Source: Antedon bifida
Taxonomy: Eukaryota > Echinodermata > Crinoidea > Comatulida > Antedonidae
DNA length: 64,000 bases
Direction of reading: 5' to 3'
Assembly (NCBI GenBank): GCA_963402885.1
Contig: OY727093.1
Location: 28,271,409-28,335,408 of the forward strand
Positions 36,301 through 51,300 of this stretch are shown here, in pieces (within the stretch, counting starts at the first letter, position 1; each line of letters begins with the position of its first letter). The notes beneath the pieces were generated by a model. The model ran no database searches. It was not told the origin of the DNA and saw only the letters and a program-made list of their open reading frames with translations. Made by a program: the position numbers and the translations under genes.

Positions 36301-39300
36301 CAGGTAGTGGTATTTCATCATCATTAGAAAAAAATGTCAATTAATAACAATAATTACCAAATTGTGCATACTTTATACATACAGTAGAACCCCTCTTTTG
36401 AGACACCCTTATTAAAGAGGGTACAACTATTCAGGGAATGCCCCTATTAAGGGGACACCCCTAATTAAGGGGACACCCCCTATTAAGGGGACACCCCCTA
36501 TTGAGCGGGCACACTTATTAAGGTACACTTTCCAGTAAAATGATTGAAGTATTAAAACATGAAGGTTTTAATGGTGGTACAGTTGGAACTTCCCTTTTCA
36601 TAGAACACCTCTATTAGGGGGACACTTTCTTGGTGCAATTGTTTTAACACTACAACCCCTATTCAGATCACAGTAGAACTTTTCCTTTGGGACATCCCTT
36701 TTCATAAGACACCTCTATATTAGGGGGACACTTTCTTGTATTTTAACACTATAACCCCTATTCAGAGCACAGTAGAACTTCTACCTTGGGATATTCCTAT
36801 TCACAGGACACCTCTATAATAGGGGGACACTTTCTTGTGAACTGATTGAGGTGCAATGTATATTTTAACACTACAGCCAACCCCGGGGGGGTCACTTGTA
36901 TATAAACCAAACGGGGGGGTGCAGCAGCCACTTCAAGACATGAGGCACTTGCGCTACCTGTTTTACTGAAAAATACCACGGACTTGAACTACCATTTACC
37001 AAAATCCAGTGTCGGTTAAACTACCTGTTAAAATATTCGAGCCATATAAAAAGACGGCAGAAACAAGGCCACACCAGAGAGGGCGCAATATTTGTACTGG
37101 TTCCCGGCATGATCTGCGCATGGCCAAAGAGACCACCGTTCATCAAAAAACGTGACGTGTTTTGACAAGAAGTTTATCGCGCGTCCGATATCCGAGGTGC
37201 AATTGTGTGTCGTGATCGTGAACGATCGATGATCAAGAGTGGTCACAGTTGAATGATTTTGTCCTAGGCCGGCCGGCCCGCTGGCTAGCTATCTGGCTGA
37301 ACTCTATTCAAATGTATTTTATAGCGATGGGCCCCGCGATGGGCTTTTTATAGCCGGGCTTAGGCCTATAGATAGCATCCAGTATGCTAAAATCCCTGCA
37401 AAATTTGGCGATAAATCATGCCATTTTGACACGGGTGGGCGGGCCAGGGACTTAAACTACTAATTTCACCCTGTCATTTCCTACACTTGTGCTACCAACT
37501 CTCCATATTTTCCCACACTTGTGCTACCAGGCCCTCGAAAATATACCCGTAAATGCGGCACCTCCCCGTATGGAAATATTTAAGAGTGACCCCCCCGGGC
37601 AGCCAACCCCTACTCAGGGAGATTGATTGTACTATAATGTGCAACAGAATTTGATTGGATTTAATTTATTTCATTTTCAGAACAAATCTGTGAATTACCA
37701 TCTACTCTACATATTTGTGGATTTAGCAGAATCAATGAAAAAATATGCATAGAAAAAACTTATAATTTCTTTCTCGAGTAGAGCGTGCTCAGTCGAGCAA
37801 GAAATAGATTTATCGGCATTTGTTCAATTTACTCACGTCATCCGATAGGGGATTGTTGCCACGGCAATTTAACATCCGCTACCAATCTTCTAAGTTGTAT
37901 GCTTACCTTATAGACTAGACGGATAAACTTATTGATGCGAGTAATTTGACCTCTCACTAGACGTTATTAGGTTTTTGACCTTCGTATTTCCAATATAAAA
38001 TCTCAATCCTGCAATTATGATGGTAATATGCTCAATTACTATAAAGCGCAGTAGCACATCAACTGATTCTAGAAATTAATTTTTAAATTTACAAATTATT
38101 AATTTTTTCATACTTTTATTAGTATTGCCACTAGCCAGTGGGCATGAGTTAGTACTTTGGCCTATGTGAGTAAGCAAACTTTTGGTTACTTTAGTAAACA
38201 AAACTACCAAAATGTTTCAATCGAAACAGGCCTTTAGTAAACCATTTTGAAATAATTTAACCGTGTTAATTTTCTTCTTTCTAACCATAATCAAAAATTT
38301 CAAACTATGATTTTTTTAATCGATCGTCGCAAATCGCTAACCTGATACATGTCGAAATTCAATGATGCATTGCGTTCACATCGTGTCACAAAATCCATAC
38401 CATTGAAATGTTGCGCTCTATATGTTCATAGTTGATTATCTGTGCCGCATATTGCTGTCAAACATCTCTCCAAAGTACTTTATGTTTTAGTACATGTAGA
38501 TTACATTTGAACCATGCTGCAGACAAAACATTCGTAATACTCATTATAGCACATTTCTCGTTGATGTAAACACGTATTACATATAATGACATTTCCAATT
38601 ACTAAGGAAACATGAATTATTTCCCATGAAATGCATCTACCAATTCGTTGTAAACAAATAAATTAACACCACCACCATCAGACAGAGTACTAACAGCTAA
38701 ATCCTTTTATTTTGTGTTTTTCCACAAATAAAATGATAGTGAAAATTAGGAATTAAATACAAAAATGTTGATATTGAAATTTTCATCATAATCATAATGT
38801 ATAGAAGTAACAAAAATTCTTTGGTGTCAAACTGTAAGAGAAATATATTGAAATACAAAACTTCATGAAAAAAAATGTTGTTTTAAAAATGGTTATAAAT
38901 GTTTAGAAAATATATTTAAAAAGGTATATAAAATGAAAATGTGTTATTGTATTAACATTTGTATACTACAAGTTTTATGTATTTTGATATAAATTTTAAA
39001 TTACACTTTGTTTTCTTATTTTATTTTCAGCATCCACAGTTTTTCCAAGGCTACCTCTTCTGGGTATAAAAAGGTAAGTAAGAATCCTGATGGAGATAAT
39101 AAATATGCATCTTTTAATATGCGGTTACGAGATTATTGCGAGCCTAGCAAACGCACGAACCAGTGAGCAACTGTTTTTATAATTTTTTTATGAGATTTAC
39201 AAAATAGTTTAGTTTAACCATGGAGGAATTAATTAAGTTCTAAACGAAAGTTAAAAGATTTGTCCATCGGTTGAGAATAACATCTCTGACTTGGGCGAGT

Positions 39301-42300
39301 TAAAGAAAAAGCTTGACTGAAACCTGAGGAAATTCGGATTAGGCCCTCTACAAACCCATGCCAGCCAGCAGTGCAGTGTCTACCAGAACACTGTGAGACG
39401 ATCCTCTACTCTTTTTTTAATACTGTCAAACCAAATTAACATGCACTAACTTCGGTGATCTGACGAGTACCGGTGTTTCAGCGCAACATGGCATTATACT
39501 ATGAGCCTTTGATAAGAAACACTTGTATGTTTATACCAAATTTATCTACCGTGTATTATTTGACAGTAACTGTAGGATAATGCTTGGCTCCCACTAGAGA
39601 CGCAACACAACAACGCAACGTAAGGGATTTGACCAATCACAAGCGATGGATTTATTCGATTGTCGCTTGTCATTGGTCAACTCAATTGCATTGCGTCTAC
39701 GTCCTTGCATTGCGTCCTAGTGGGAACCAAGCTTAAGTGATTAGTGACATTTCCGCCAGATTCTATACTATTACTACTTTAGGATATAACAATTTTGAGG
39801 TTATTTAATAATATGGTAAGCTCATTTCATTAGTCCCTTTGGAATTAAAAATAAATTTCTACATTTTGTAAGCTGATACCATTGAACTGTATTAAATCAG
39901 CTTATGTAGTCAACTAGGGTAATGTATGCTTTTATGATGTGTAATTTTATGAAGTAATAATAATAAGCACATTATAATGGTCCCTTAATGGGATATTCTT
40001 TGAAAAATTCCCAATCGTGTCGTCTGATACCAAAATGAAGTACAATGGGTTAGTTCTATTATACAACAGTGCTAACATATAGAAGTTTATAGTTATGTAT
40101 CCTAAACCATTAACACTATTTATTATCGATATGTACTATGTCTGTGAACTGGCCTAGTTATGGATTCGGGGTCGTGATAAATGTATCTGTCTATGATCCT
40201 TTGTAATATACTTTAAGTGCAATACTATTTATCATGGTTACTTGGTGCTATAAAACCAATTTTTTTTAGCCATTTGATGCTTCAACTTTATTGATGGTAC
40301 AAACAGTCTACCATGTGTATATGTGATGATCGTAAATGCTGGAGAGCCACATTGATCAACCAATTGGCCGAGTGAGTGGCTGAGCGGTTAAGACAGTGGA
40401 AACCTAATTACGTAGCCATAACATAACAAGGGTTTGAGACTCACTCGCTCCATGGGTCTGGTGGTAGAATGAGTCTTTTCAGTGTAAATGTATAGTGTCT
40501 GTATAGTACCATCGAAAGGGCAAGGCACAAAGGACATCACGGATGTGAATTGTGCTGGGCAGAGATGGGCACCTATACTTCCTTCAAAGTCTCCACCCAG
40601 CTAGCCTAAAGATTATTTTAAAGCCTTCCACCCAGACTATATTTAACACAGCTCAGACAACTCAGGGTATCTTTATTTCCTCATGTGCAACCCTTATTTG
40701 TTTAGCTCTATTAGGGTTAGCTGCCAGTGGCGTAACACAGGTTGAAAGGGCCCTTGTTTAGCACTCCTAAGGGGCCCTCAAACCCTGAAACTCTGGGGCC
40801 CCTGGGTTTAACGAGTGTTTATAGATGTTACGACACTGGTTACTGCCTTGAATGCTGTTTTCTAACAGTGTTTATGATTACATTATTTGATTGTTTACAA
40901 TGACCCAGTTAAGACTTGGTTACTAGCTATGATCACTCCTTATTCATATTTATTTTAGAGTTTTATTGTAGCTTTGTGCTGTAATTCATTGCAAACAGTT
41001 TGACTGTTACAATTATCAGCTGAGATGTCAACGACTTGCTGTTTGTATCATGCAGATGTTATTCCGAAAGCGTATGAACTATGAACTTATAATGTGATTA
41101 GGTTATTGACATTAAATGTGTTATGAGAGAGACTTGTCAAGTATTATGAATGAGTCTACTGTGTAGGCAGTAGCCAGACTATGGTAATCTCCTTATTATT
41201 GCCATTCCATCGAATATCGTTAATAATTTTAATCAAATAAAATTAAGTATTTCAAAGAAATTATCTATTTGAAATTTCTTTAGATTAAAGCTTTTGTATT
41301 TTTAATTATAATTTTTGTATTAATATTTTGTTTTCTATTATAGCTGTTGATTACTGTAGAACATTCTGCGCAAAGAGAATGACTATTAGACTCAATAGCT
41401 GCACAGAGAATAAAACACAGATAAACACAAATCTAAAACTAGAATTTAATTCGTCACTTTGACGAATTATAGGTGATCATTTTTATCATTTTACTGAAAT
41501 TAATTTTTTTTAAACATGCACGTACGTTAACATACGATCGGAAAATGTTGATGTATGCCATCCTATTATATGCTTATAGTGCTGAGTTGTGCCTATATGC
41601 CATATACAATATGTACAGTATATACTGTATATCTATATACAGTGTAGCATAGGTGAAATTACGGGACACACATGTTCTAATTTTTTGGCATGATGACGTT
41701 ATCAAACTAAACTTTAAGATGACAATTTCGAAAGATAATTAATTGAGCAAAAAAATATAAGATTTGGAAAAAAATTTGGCACGTAGAAGCGCTGTGCGCG
41801 CTCTTTGAATTGTGTATAACTTTGACGAAAAATATGAAAAAACTACTTTTTCACTTCAACTGGCCATATGTTAACGTCACAACATCTGATAGGCTTAATT
41901 TTTATATGAATTAATATCTACATTTCATCAGCTTTCATAATAAATTATAATCATCAAGGTAACCTTTAATTCTGAAGAGCTGTAAGATATTCAAATTTAC
42001 TGCGAAGGTGAAATTACACTGCCTACGTTATTCAAGTTTTTACGCGTGATGACGTCATTAAAATGAAGATAGTGTCAACTCATGATAAAGATAATTAATT
42101 AAGCAAGCACATACTGAAAGTTGTGCGAAATTCGAGCACACATAACCAAGATGCGCTCTGTTGAATGTGATAATCTACACAAAAAGATAACAAATCCTAA
42201 TTTTTAAATTCAAGTGGCCATTTGATGACGTCAAAACATTTTGTACGTAAAGTGTGTACATGAATTCATATCTACAACTCAATGGCTTCCAGAATAAGTT

Positions 42301-45300
42301 AAAAAAATCGGGGGTCATCTTGCATTCTGAAGAATTATTTTCATTTTAAAAAAGACCTATTTTTCACCATTTTCAGAACTTTTGTAAAATAAATGTGCGC
42401 ATTTTGTCATTTTTAACGTGCTCGTATAGCGTTATTTTAAGTCGGAACTGACTCAAATTTGGTGAATGTACTAAGGATGGTGAGTAGAATGAGATTTGTA
42501 AAAAAAATTCATATTTTTTACGCTTTTTAAGTATCGCGCGCGCAAAAACGCATTTTTGCGCAGTAATTTTTTGAAACACGCAAATGGCCTAATTCATGCT
42601 CTAAATTGATCAAAACTTAATTTTGGGCGTTTTAAATTTTTAACGCGCGATATCACGCGCATGAACCTACGTGCGCGTGCGTTTTTATTTGCTAATATTT
42701 TTACCCTTGATCTGAAGTTTACGTGTAGTGAATTTCATTAATATGTGATAATGAATTATGGAGATATGATTGATAATGTGATTTCGCAAAATGGCGTATA
42801 AATGTCGTCACGGATGAGTGATCACGCTGGAAAGCTTATTAGGATTAAGTTGTATTATTTGAAAGATATTCTGAAATTTTTGTAATCATTGACATTAAAC
42901 TTTTTGAGATAATTGTTACACAAAATAGTGTACAGAAACAATAAAAAGAAAAAAAATAACTAGATTTGAACTCGTCACTTTGACGAGTTCGGGTTATCCG
43001 CGCAAATGCAACATGCAGATACTTTAAACTATGAACCTCGACAATTACTATGCCATCCTATGACATGAAATAAATATGTTTACAGTGCTGAATTGTACCT
43101 ATTTTGTAGCATACAGCATATTACAGTATTTACAGAATACACTGTATATGTTATACAGTGTAGCATAGACGAAATTACGAGACCCATCTTTTAAATCCAA
43201 TTATTAACACGATGATGTCATCAAATTGACATATAAACATAACTATTTTAGAAGCTGATTATCTAAATAATTACATTAATACAAATTTGAAGAATTTTGG
43301 GCACGTAAAAGTGAGATGCGCTCTCGTTTAAATGCAATGAACTTTTACGCAAGAGATGAAAATATGACTTTTTGAATTAAACTGGCCATATGATGACGTC
43401 ACAACATCTGATTGGCAAAATATTTACATGAATTCGTATCTACAATCCAATAGCTTCCAGAAAACGTTTTAATCATGATTATCACTTTTTATTCTGACGA
43501 GCTATAACAGATTAAAATTTACTGTAATGATAAAAATAAGTGCCCTACGTTATTTACATTTTTAGACATGATGACGTCATAAAAATTAAAATATTTTTAA
43601 CTCATGCGAAAGATAGTTGATTGACGTAGTCAATAATAAAATCTCGGGGGAAATGGAATACGTATAAGCGAGATGCGCTCTGTTGAATGTGATGAGCAAT
43701 AACGAAAGAGATAAAAATCCTATATTTTACATGCGTGTGGCCATACGATGACGTCATAACATCCGAGAGGTGAAAATTCTGCATGAAATCATTTCTACAA
43801 TTTATCTTCTTGCATAATAAGTTAAAAAAATTGGGGGTCACCTTCGATCCTGAAGAGCTATAATAGATTTAAAATAGGCATTATTTTGACAATATTTTGT
43901 AACTTTTTAAACAAAAACGCGCGCAAATGGTCTAAATCAACATGTTCGTATGACGTCATTTTAATTTGAAATGATGTAAATCTTTTTTAAAATGACTAAG
44001 AAAGGCTGTAAAATCATAATTCAAGAAAAAAACACATGATTTTCATGCTCCGTGCGCACCTTACGCGTAAATTTTTTCGCGCGCGTGGGAATTTTTGACA
44101 TGCTCAAAATGTCATGATCAGCGTAGAAAGTTGATTAGAAATTAATTTTGCGCATTTTGAAATGTTAAATGCGCGTGCGCGCGTAACTTTTTGTGAAACA
44201 TGCCATTTTTAATCTATAGAAAGTTTGCCCTTGATATGACTTAAATTTTCACCAAGTGTCAATACAAAATGACTTTTGGTTTATAATCTATGATCAATCA
44301 TTGAAATTCATAAAATCGCGCGTAACTTACGCTGCGCGACTCTAACGTCATATAACGAAGTTTCTTGCACATCTACAGCTACAGGTCAATCTTTTGACAA
44401 AGTTATACAAAGTTACGTTCACAAGCAATAGAGATATGCTGGTCACAAAAATCCGGGAAAGAAAGAAGAATAACAAAGAAGATGAAAAAGATATTTACAA
44501 TCACAAGGGTTATCCGCAACTTTACAAGTTGCGGATAACCAATAAAAAAAAAAAAATAATAATAAAGATTTTATACAATAACAATAGGTGATCATTTTAT
44601 TCTAAATGATCACCTAATTAAATTTCACACAAATAGAAACCACGGTTCCCACAGAGGTCTGGTTTTGCATTTCTCCTTGCAAAAAAAATCATTCCTATAT
44701 CAAATGTAACAACAACAATGAGGTCAAAGTTTTACATTGCAAAATTCTCCACATAAACCTCTTTGGTTTGGGAGATTGGGATCTAAAATCAATTGAGTTT
44801 ATTAACCTGAATCTCATTCTATATTTTAAAAGGTTTTTTTTTTTCTTTATTGGGAGACTATTGTAAAAATATGGTATTAAATCCGTTCTTTCATTTTAAA
44901 TAGAAAGTGCCCATAGTAGGATTACATTACAAAAGGCCTTTTGTTTTAATTTTGAACTTGCCTTCTGTGTCGATTATCATATAGTAGTATTGTTTCCTTT
45001 ATTTCCTGGTTCAGAATTGATTCTAATCCAAAATCGCATTTTGTGCACATGTCTCTCATCTACGAGGAAATAGTTTAATTTTTCGTTTTATCTTCTGTAT
45101 TGAAATTTTTTACTTAAACCATAATTCTAGATTTGAATCTATCACATATTTTTTTACTTGATTGAATATGATATAATGATAGGCTGGTCCCTATAGAAGA
45201 CTCCTTTACATACTGACTGTACATCGTCTCAACTGCTGTATTGAAAATTTTTACTTACACTTACAGTAAACCATAACTCTAGGTTCGAGTCTACCACAAA

Positions 45301-48300
45301 TTTTCTTATTTTATTGAATATGATATGATAGGCTGGTTCCTAAACAAGAATCCTTTTACATACTGTACATCGTCTCAACTGCTGTATTGACATTTTTTAC
45401 TTTAATTAAATCATAATTCTAGGTTTGAGTCCACCACCGGATTTCTTACGTTATTGAATATGATAGGCTGGTCCCTAAACAAGAGTCTATGTATTACATT
45501 TTCTTTTGGTTTTGATTCTTATATAATTAATAATAGGCAATTTTTGATGTGATAGGTAATAGGTGCCATTCTTCCTGTAATTTAATTAAGTTGTACTCTA
45601 TTTCTTGACATTATTTATGTTATGATATACTAATATTAATTATTAAGTGAATGATTATGGTTGTATTTGCCTCATGAATTATTCATGAATCAATTAGGTA
45701 TATCACAATATAATCAATTTATAAAAGGACAAGGCAACTTTGTATCAAGGTGACATGTGTCAAGTCTTGATGCTTTTGTTTATATTTTAATGTTGAGGAG
45801 ATATTAAGAGGGGTATAGCCTAACCCTTAGAGCCCTAATGTTTTTCAAGCCAACGAACCTTCTTTTTGCCTGAAATAATGCCCTTTTCAACTAGATACTA
45901 GCAGCGGAAGTAATGGTATATAGGCCTAGGCTAGCCTAGCTTTCAGCTTTTTTCCCCTTTTGTGAAATAAGTCATGGAGTGAAAAGTATCCATGTAATAA
46001 TATTAATAATAATTTTGACTTGTTTAGTGCATAATGTGTAAAGCTGCTATATGCTTTACATTAAAAAAAAGAAAAACATGTTTTCAATAAAATAAAAAAA
46101 ATAATCTGGATCTAGAAGGCCACAAATAACATAAACTAGAAACTGATTATTGTGAATGAAAATATGTAACACAATAGCTAATCAGTCTCATTCATTCCCT
46201 AAATAAATTTAAATTATGGAATCATTGTCCTAAAAAGTATAATCTAGCTTATTGTTCATCCCTTTGTATAGTTTCTTTGTTTCGATGTTCATTAGAACAT
46301 GAAGGGTTTGAAATCTGAACAATAAGATCATTATCTATCAAAATAAATCATCTCCATGAAATGGATGTAAAGCTCTGTCTACACTATCAAACTAGTTTGA
46401 CAAAAAAAAGGTAGATTAATTATTCATCAGTAGTGATATGATCATCATTGTAATTTTTGTGTTTGAACACAGGTTATTAAACTCTGTCTACACTGTCTAC
46501 ATCAAACTAGTTTGACAAAAAAAGTGTGATGTGCCCAAATATGGTAGTGATATTTCCAAATATGGTAGTGATCATCATGTCCATATATGAGCACATTTTT
46601 ATAGTGTAGACAAGGCTTTAGGTTCTTTTAAAATAATATTTTATCATTTTTTCTTCATAAAAACAAATTGCATATTCAGATTTAACAAAACTACAGTATA
46701 TCGCATAAAAATGATAAATTAAAAAATAGTAATTATAGTTATTACTCATTTTTCAGAAAGACTTTTTATTTTATAATTTTTTAAATTTATATTTTCTTCA
46801 GTGGATTGGCAGATTTCATTGTAAGTTTGTTTAACCTTTTACATTGTACAAATGTGCACCCACATAACAAAAATACACTCCTTTTGGGTTCATTAGAGTA
46901 TTTATTGAATATCATGTGACCAACAATCCTCCAACCAAATGACAAGGATAATACTTTAGGTGTAATATAACTTCAGCGCATTGGCAGATTTCTTTGTAAG
47001 TTTGTTTAACCTTTGCAAGAAACATTGTACATTGTACAAATGTGCACCCGCATAACAAAAAAATATACCCCTGATGTCGTTTGGGTTCTTTAGAGTATTT
47101 ATTGAATATCATGTGACCAACAATCCTCCAACCAAATGACTTTAGGTGTAATATAACATGATATATTATCTTGTCTTTAGTGTTAATACCTCTAGGAAAT
47201 CTTGTCATTTCAAGTCCATAATTACTTTTTGTAAATTGTCTGGTCTATTAATTACTGTACATCTTTTGCAATGACATAAAAATAAACCTCAGACAATATC
47301 TGCAGACATACCTTGGATGCGATGTAGGGCTCAATGGAATTACGATTCAAGTGACTGATGACCTCTATCTACATTAAGCGCAATGATGACGAATGTTATG
47401 ACCATAGTGTGTGTGGTGTATAGACACCTCCAAGCTAGTTAACATTTTACCGAGTTGCGAGATCACTATAGAGCTTAATACTTGATTAATGTTGCAGACC
47501 AATTTACATGCAATTTTAAACAGACATCCTTTAGTATTATTCCATTTTTGTAGGCGACGTATTGTCAAGGATTGCCAAAGGTGAATTTAATGAGTGTTCC
47601 CAATATACAGAGGACAATACCGTACATTCATAATACAAACGTGCAAGAAACTCTAATAGGTAAATGAAGATTTGTCATTAAAAAAAATCGAACAGGATTT
47701 GAATCCAATTTCAATTCAATTCAAAATTCTTTAATCGTCCCACACAGGGCAATTCAATTAAAAAGGTCGGAATTAAAATGATCTTACAAAATATACAAAA
47801 TATCACAATACACAGTACAATATAACAAGAGTAACACCCTGGGATCAGTAAATTATCAAAACCGTTATTAGAAACAATTTCTGACATCAGACAAAATTTG
47901 AACCTAGGTCCCTAGAATCGGTAACCGATCATCAAAACCACATGCAATAGTACTGCTTTTAGTAAAAATTAAATGATTAATATTAACTCCCTGCCTATAT
48001 GTTACAGGGTAATGGTGAGTAATATTGGACTAGAGGGTGAGGCAAGATTTTGAGACCTGTCTATGCCATATATTTTATATATATCATACAGTATAGTTTT
48101 TATCAAATTTACTAATTTAATGCCAATAGAGTGAGTTATTTCTTAATAAAATTCTTACATTTTTGCTATATCAGTATCGTAGTAAACACAGTAAAATGCT
48201 CATCACGCTGTAAAGCTCTGTCTATACACTATTAAACTAGTTTGACAAAAAAGTGTGATGTGTCCAAATATGGTAGAAATATGCCCAAATATGGTAGAGA

Positions 48301-51300
48301 TCATCATCATGTCCATATGGGCAAATCACATTTTTTTGTCACATAAAGTTTGATAGTATAGACAGAGCTTAACATGGTGGCATATGTGTAGGGACATGAA
48401 TTCAACGGCGGGGGCATCTGATTGGCCAATTAAGGCAGCCATATTCGATAGTCCCTCTCCATTTTGAATCACATTTTCAGCTGTGTTGGAGTTTTAAAAA
48501 AACTGTAGCTCCTTCTATCTACAAACAAAAAAAATTCATTAAAAAAGTCCTAATTCAGCTTAAAGTTCATTCACAGATTAGCTGAGCTCATACTGAATTA
48601 GTGCTTTGTGATCGCCATGGCAATAATTTGTTTCTGAATTCTCAAGTGTGTTTTTTCATATGAACAAGAATAATTATGTCAATTACTATGAAATTGTCTT
48701 TGGGAAAAATCTGAACCAATTTTTGATTTGTGTACAGATTAAAATTGATGGCTAAATGATTACCATTGCTCATTATGTGGGAATATGTTATGATGCAAGT
48801 CTACAGTAATTGAGTACTGCTGTGCTATTTTAAAATCTTGCATTAATGCATTGTATAGTGAGATGACGCATGTGTATGATTTACTTGAATTTCCATGTCC
48901 TTTGGAGTAGACGTTAAGTGGTTCCAACAGTGTGTAGAATAAGTCTAAATTACAAATGTGAACAGGGGAAAATGGATTATTGAGAATAAAAAAATTAAGA
49001 AATTTATATCCCAGTGTAATAATTGTTTTCAGTTCTTGTTGGAATTAGAAATATAGACAGCAATATAAATTTATGATTTGGATTGTTTTTGCAATCTGGT
49101 TTGTCATGAGTATAGTTTTTGCTCTAATAGCCTCCCATAGAAATTAGCCTCAATCAGAAGCCATGTATGATATTAGAACAAGAGTTGCTAATTAAACTAA
49201 AAAGGTATCAACTTACCTAATATATTAGTGTCCTATTTAAAGATTATTTAGTTTACAAGTAAAGGTATAATAATTAGATAGTAGTTGAGCCAATAGACTG
49301 ATCTGTGAAGATGATTTAAACTACAGCCATAATGTTGGCACCCGTTCAAAGTTCTCCTTGGCCATAGTTCGAGTGGTTTTGAGTGAGTGAGTGGCCGAGC
49401 GGTTAAGACAGTGGAATCCTAATCCATAGCCATAACATCGGCAAGGGTCTGAGGCTCCATGGTTCTGGCTGTAGAACAAGTCTTCTCGCATAAGTACTAT
49501 AAACCTTAGGTCCAATGTACATAGAAGCACTTTAATGAACCTAGTACATCTTTGAGCCACCGAGTAGGGGTTACCCCGGTGTACTAGTACACACACTGAG
49601 CCAGTGTCGCGAACAGACGGCACCGTAGTTGGCTGCCGGTGACACAATGAGGCAAACAAGGAATTTATAATTAATGACAAATAGAAACCTTTAAAACCTG
49701 GAAAGAAATTGCCCTTTTAAAAAGTGCTTGACAATTAATAGTTTACCCATACAATTATGATCTGTCTACTTACTTATTACGTCACATTGGCGTAATTTAA
49801 GTTTTAAGGAGATTGTTGCTAAGCATTCAATTTTTATGTTTGTGAGTTTATTATTAACTGTTTAATGATTCTAGGTCTTTGATTATAATATGGTCATTTT
49901 TTTCAGATGAGAAGTGTGGATTGTATTTAATGTGCGTTTATTGAGGATGTTTCCTCTCAGTGTTGTAACTAAAGTAGGCTTAAATGTTCTCAGAAAAACC
50001 CATTTCTAAATGTGGCTATGTAATAAAGCTGTCAAGCTTTTCTCTATGGTGTACAAATTGTTAAATTAAGTTCCCAAATTCAATACATTTCCATTCTAAT
50101 TTTGTTTTTTAGTAATCGTGAACTGTACTATCTATTAGATACTGCACTTTAGGGGTGTGTTTCTGCTGCATAACGCAAATTAACCATTTAGCTGTCAATA
50201 AAATAACCGTTGCGGCTAAAAGTTGCCCAGCAATAACCGGTTAAATGGCGTTCTAACACAGAATTGAATGGGTCTTTTTAACCGGTTATTTTGCGCTGCC
50301 TTTTAACCGGTTACCACAAATTTGTCCTGTTTCTGCTCCAAAGAAAATGGAGTTAATTTATTCACGATTTTAACCATTTTTATGCAGCAGAAACAGGCCC
50401 TACATTTCCATTCTAATTTTGTTTCTAATAATAGTGACCTGTACTGTTTATTAGTAAGACTGCACTTTAGTCATAGCAGATATATTCAACCGTTGATTTT
50501 AATGTCAAACATAATTCTATGTCGTTGTTAACTAACATGGTACAAATAATACTATTATTATTTGTTATTCCTTATGATCAAAAGTAATTTGATATATTTT
50601 GTATATATGACAAGAACACCATAACCATTAACCTATTTAATCAATAGTGATAATTAGTATGTCAATAATCTCACTCACTCGTTTCTTTACAGCCTTCGTT
50701 GAAGAAGCCAATCGTTTCTCGGCACAAAAGACATTCAATTTTCTTCTTGCGATTATGCATTAAATAAAATTAAATAATATAATTGGGATTTTTAATATTA
50801 TAATTTTTGTACTACAGTAAAATGTTCCCTTTATTTAAGCTCTGTCTACACTATCAAACTTTATGTGACAAAAAATGTGATGTGTCCATATATGGACATG
50901 ATGATGTGATCACTATCATATTTGGGCATATCACTACCATATTTGGGCACATCACACTTTTTTTGTCAAACTAGTTTGATAGTGTAGAGCTTTTAGATAT
51001 CCATATTCAGTGGACATCTCTGTTTTGAAGGGACATTTCCCAGTAAAATTAGGCTAACCATATATGTTTTAGTGTTACTATTATTTACGATAAAGTAAAT
51101 GAATAATTATTATTATTAATAATACATAATTCTGTCTTTACAGTCTCCATTGGTGAAACAGCTTTTGAGTCATTATTCCAACGCTGGAGGTTTTGTCTCG
51201 TTACAGGAGCGTCTGACCCGATGTAACGAGTTAAATCTGATACAGATAGCTTGTCTCCTTAGGTATAGTATTACTTATCAGTTACTTAAGCTCTGTTTAC

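Larger units (their letters stand above)
32511..39030 (+). other. Intron 3 of the RING-CH gene (6.5 kb)
   Basis: Phase-2 intron. It contains a MITE-E relic, a MITE-A copy, a SINE, two short tandem blocks and the 718-bp element. The spans 33320-34590 and 37620-39030 hold nothing I can name. Confidence 0.75.
39074..51143 (+). other. Intron 4 of the RING-CH gene (12.1 kb)
   Basis: Phase-0 intron. It carries the nested hairpin-ended elements, MITE copies, SINEs, a LINE tail and a direct repeat, listed separately. An unseen micro-exon cannot be excluded, but none is required by phase. The spans 39740-40365, 40850-41440, 44620-45085, 45495-46365 and 48380-49375 hold nothing I can name. Confidence 0.7.

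Noticed and set aside
47554-47650. Exon-like segment after TTTTTGTAG (frames reading ATYCQGLPK or GDVLSRIAKGEFNE)
   Set aside because: The frame required by exon 4 (phase 0) gives an unremarkable sequence. The more protein-like frame needs a phase that neither neighbour offers and meets a stop. Exons 4 and 5 already join in phase without it.
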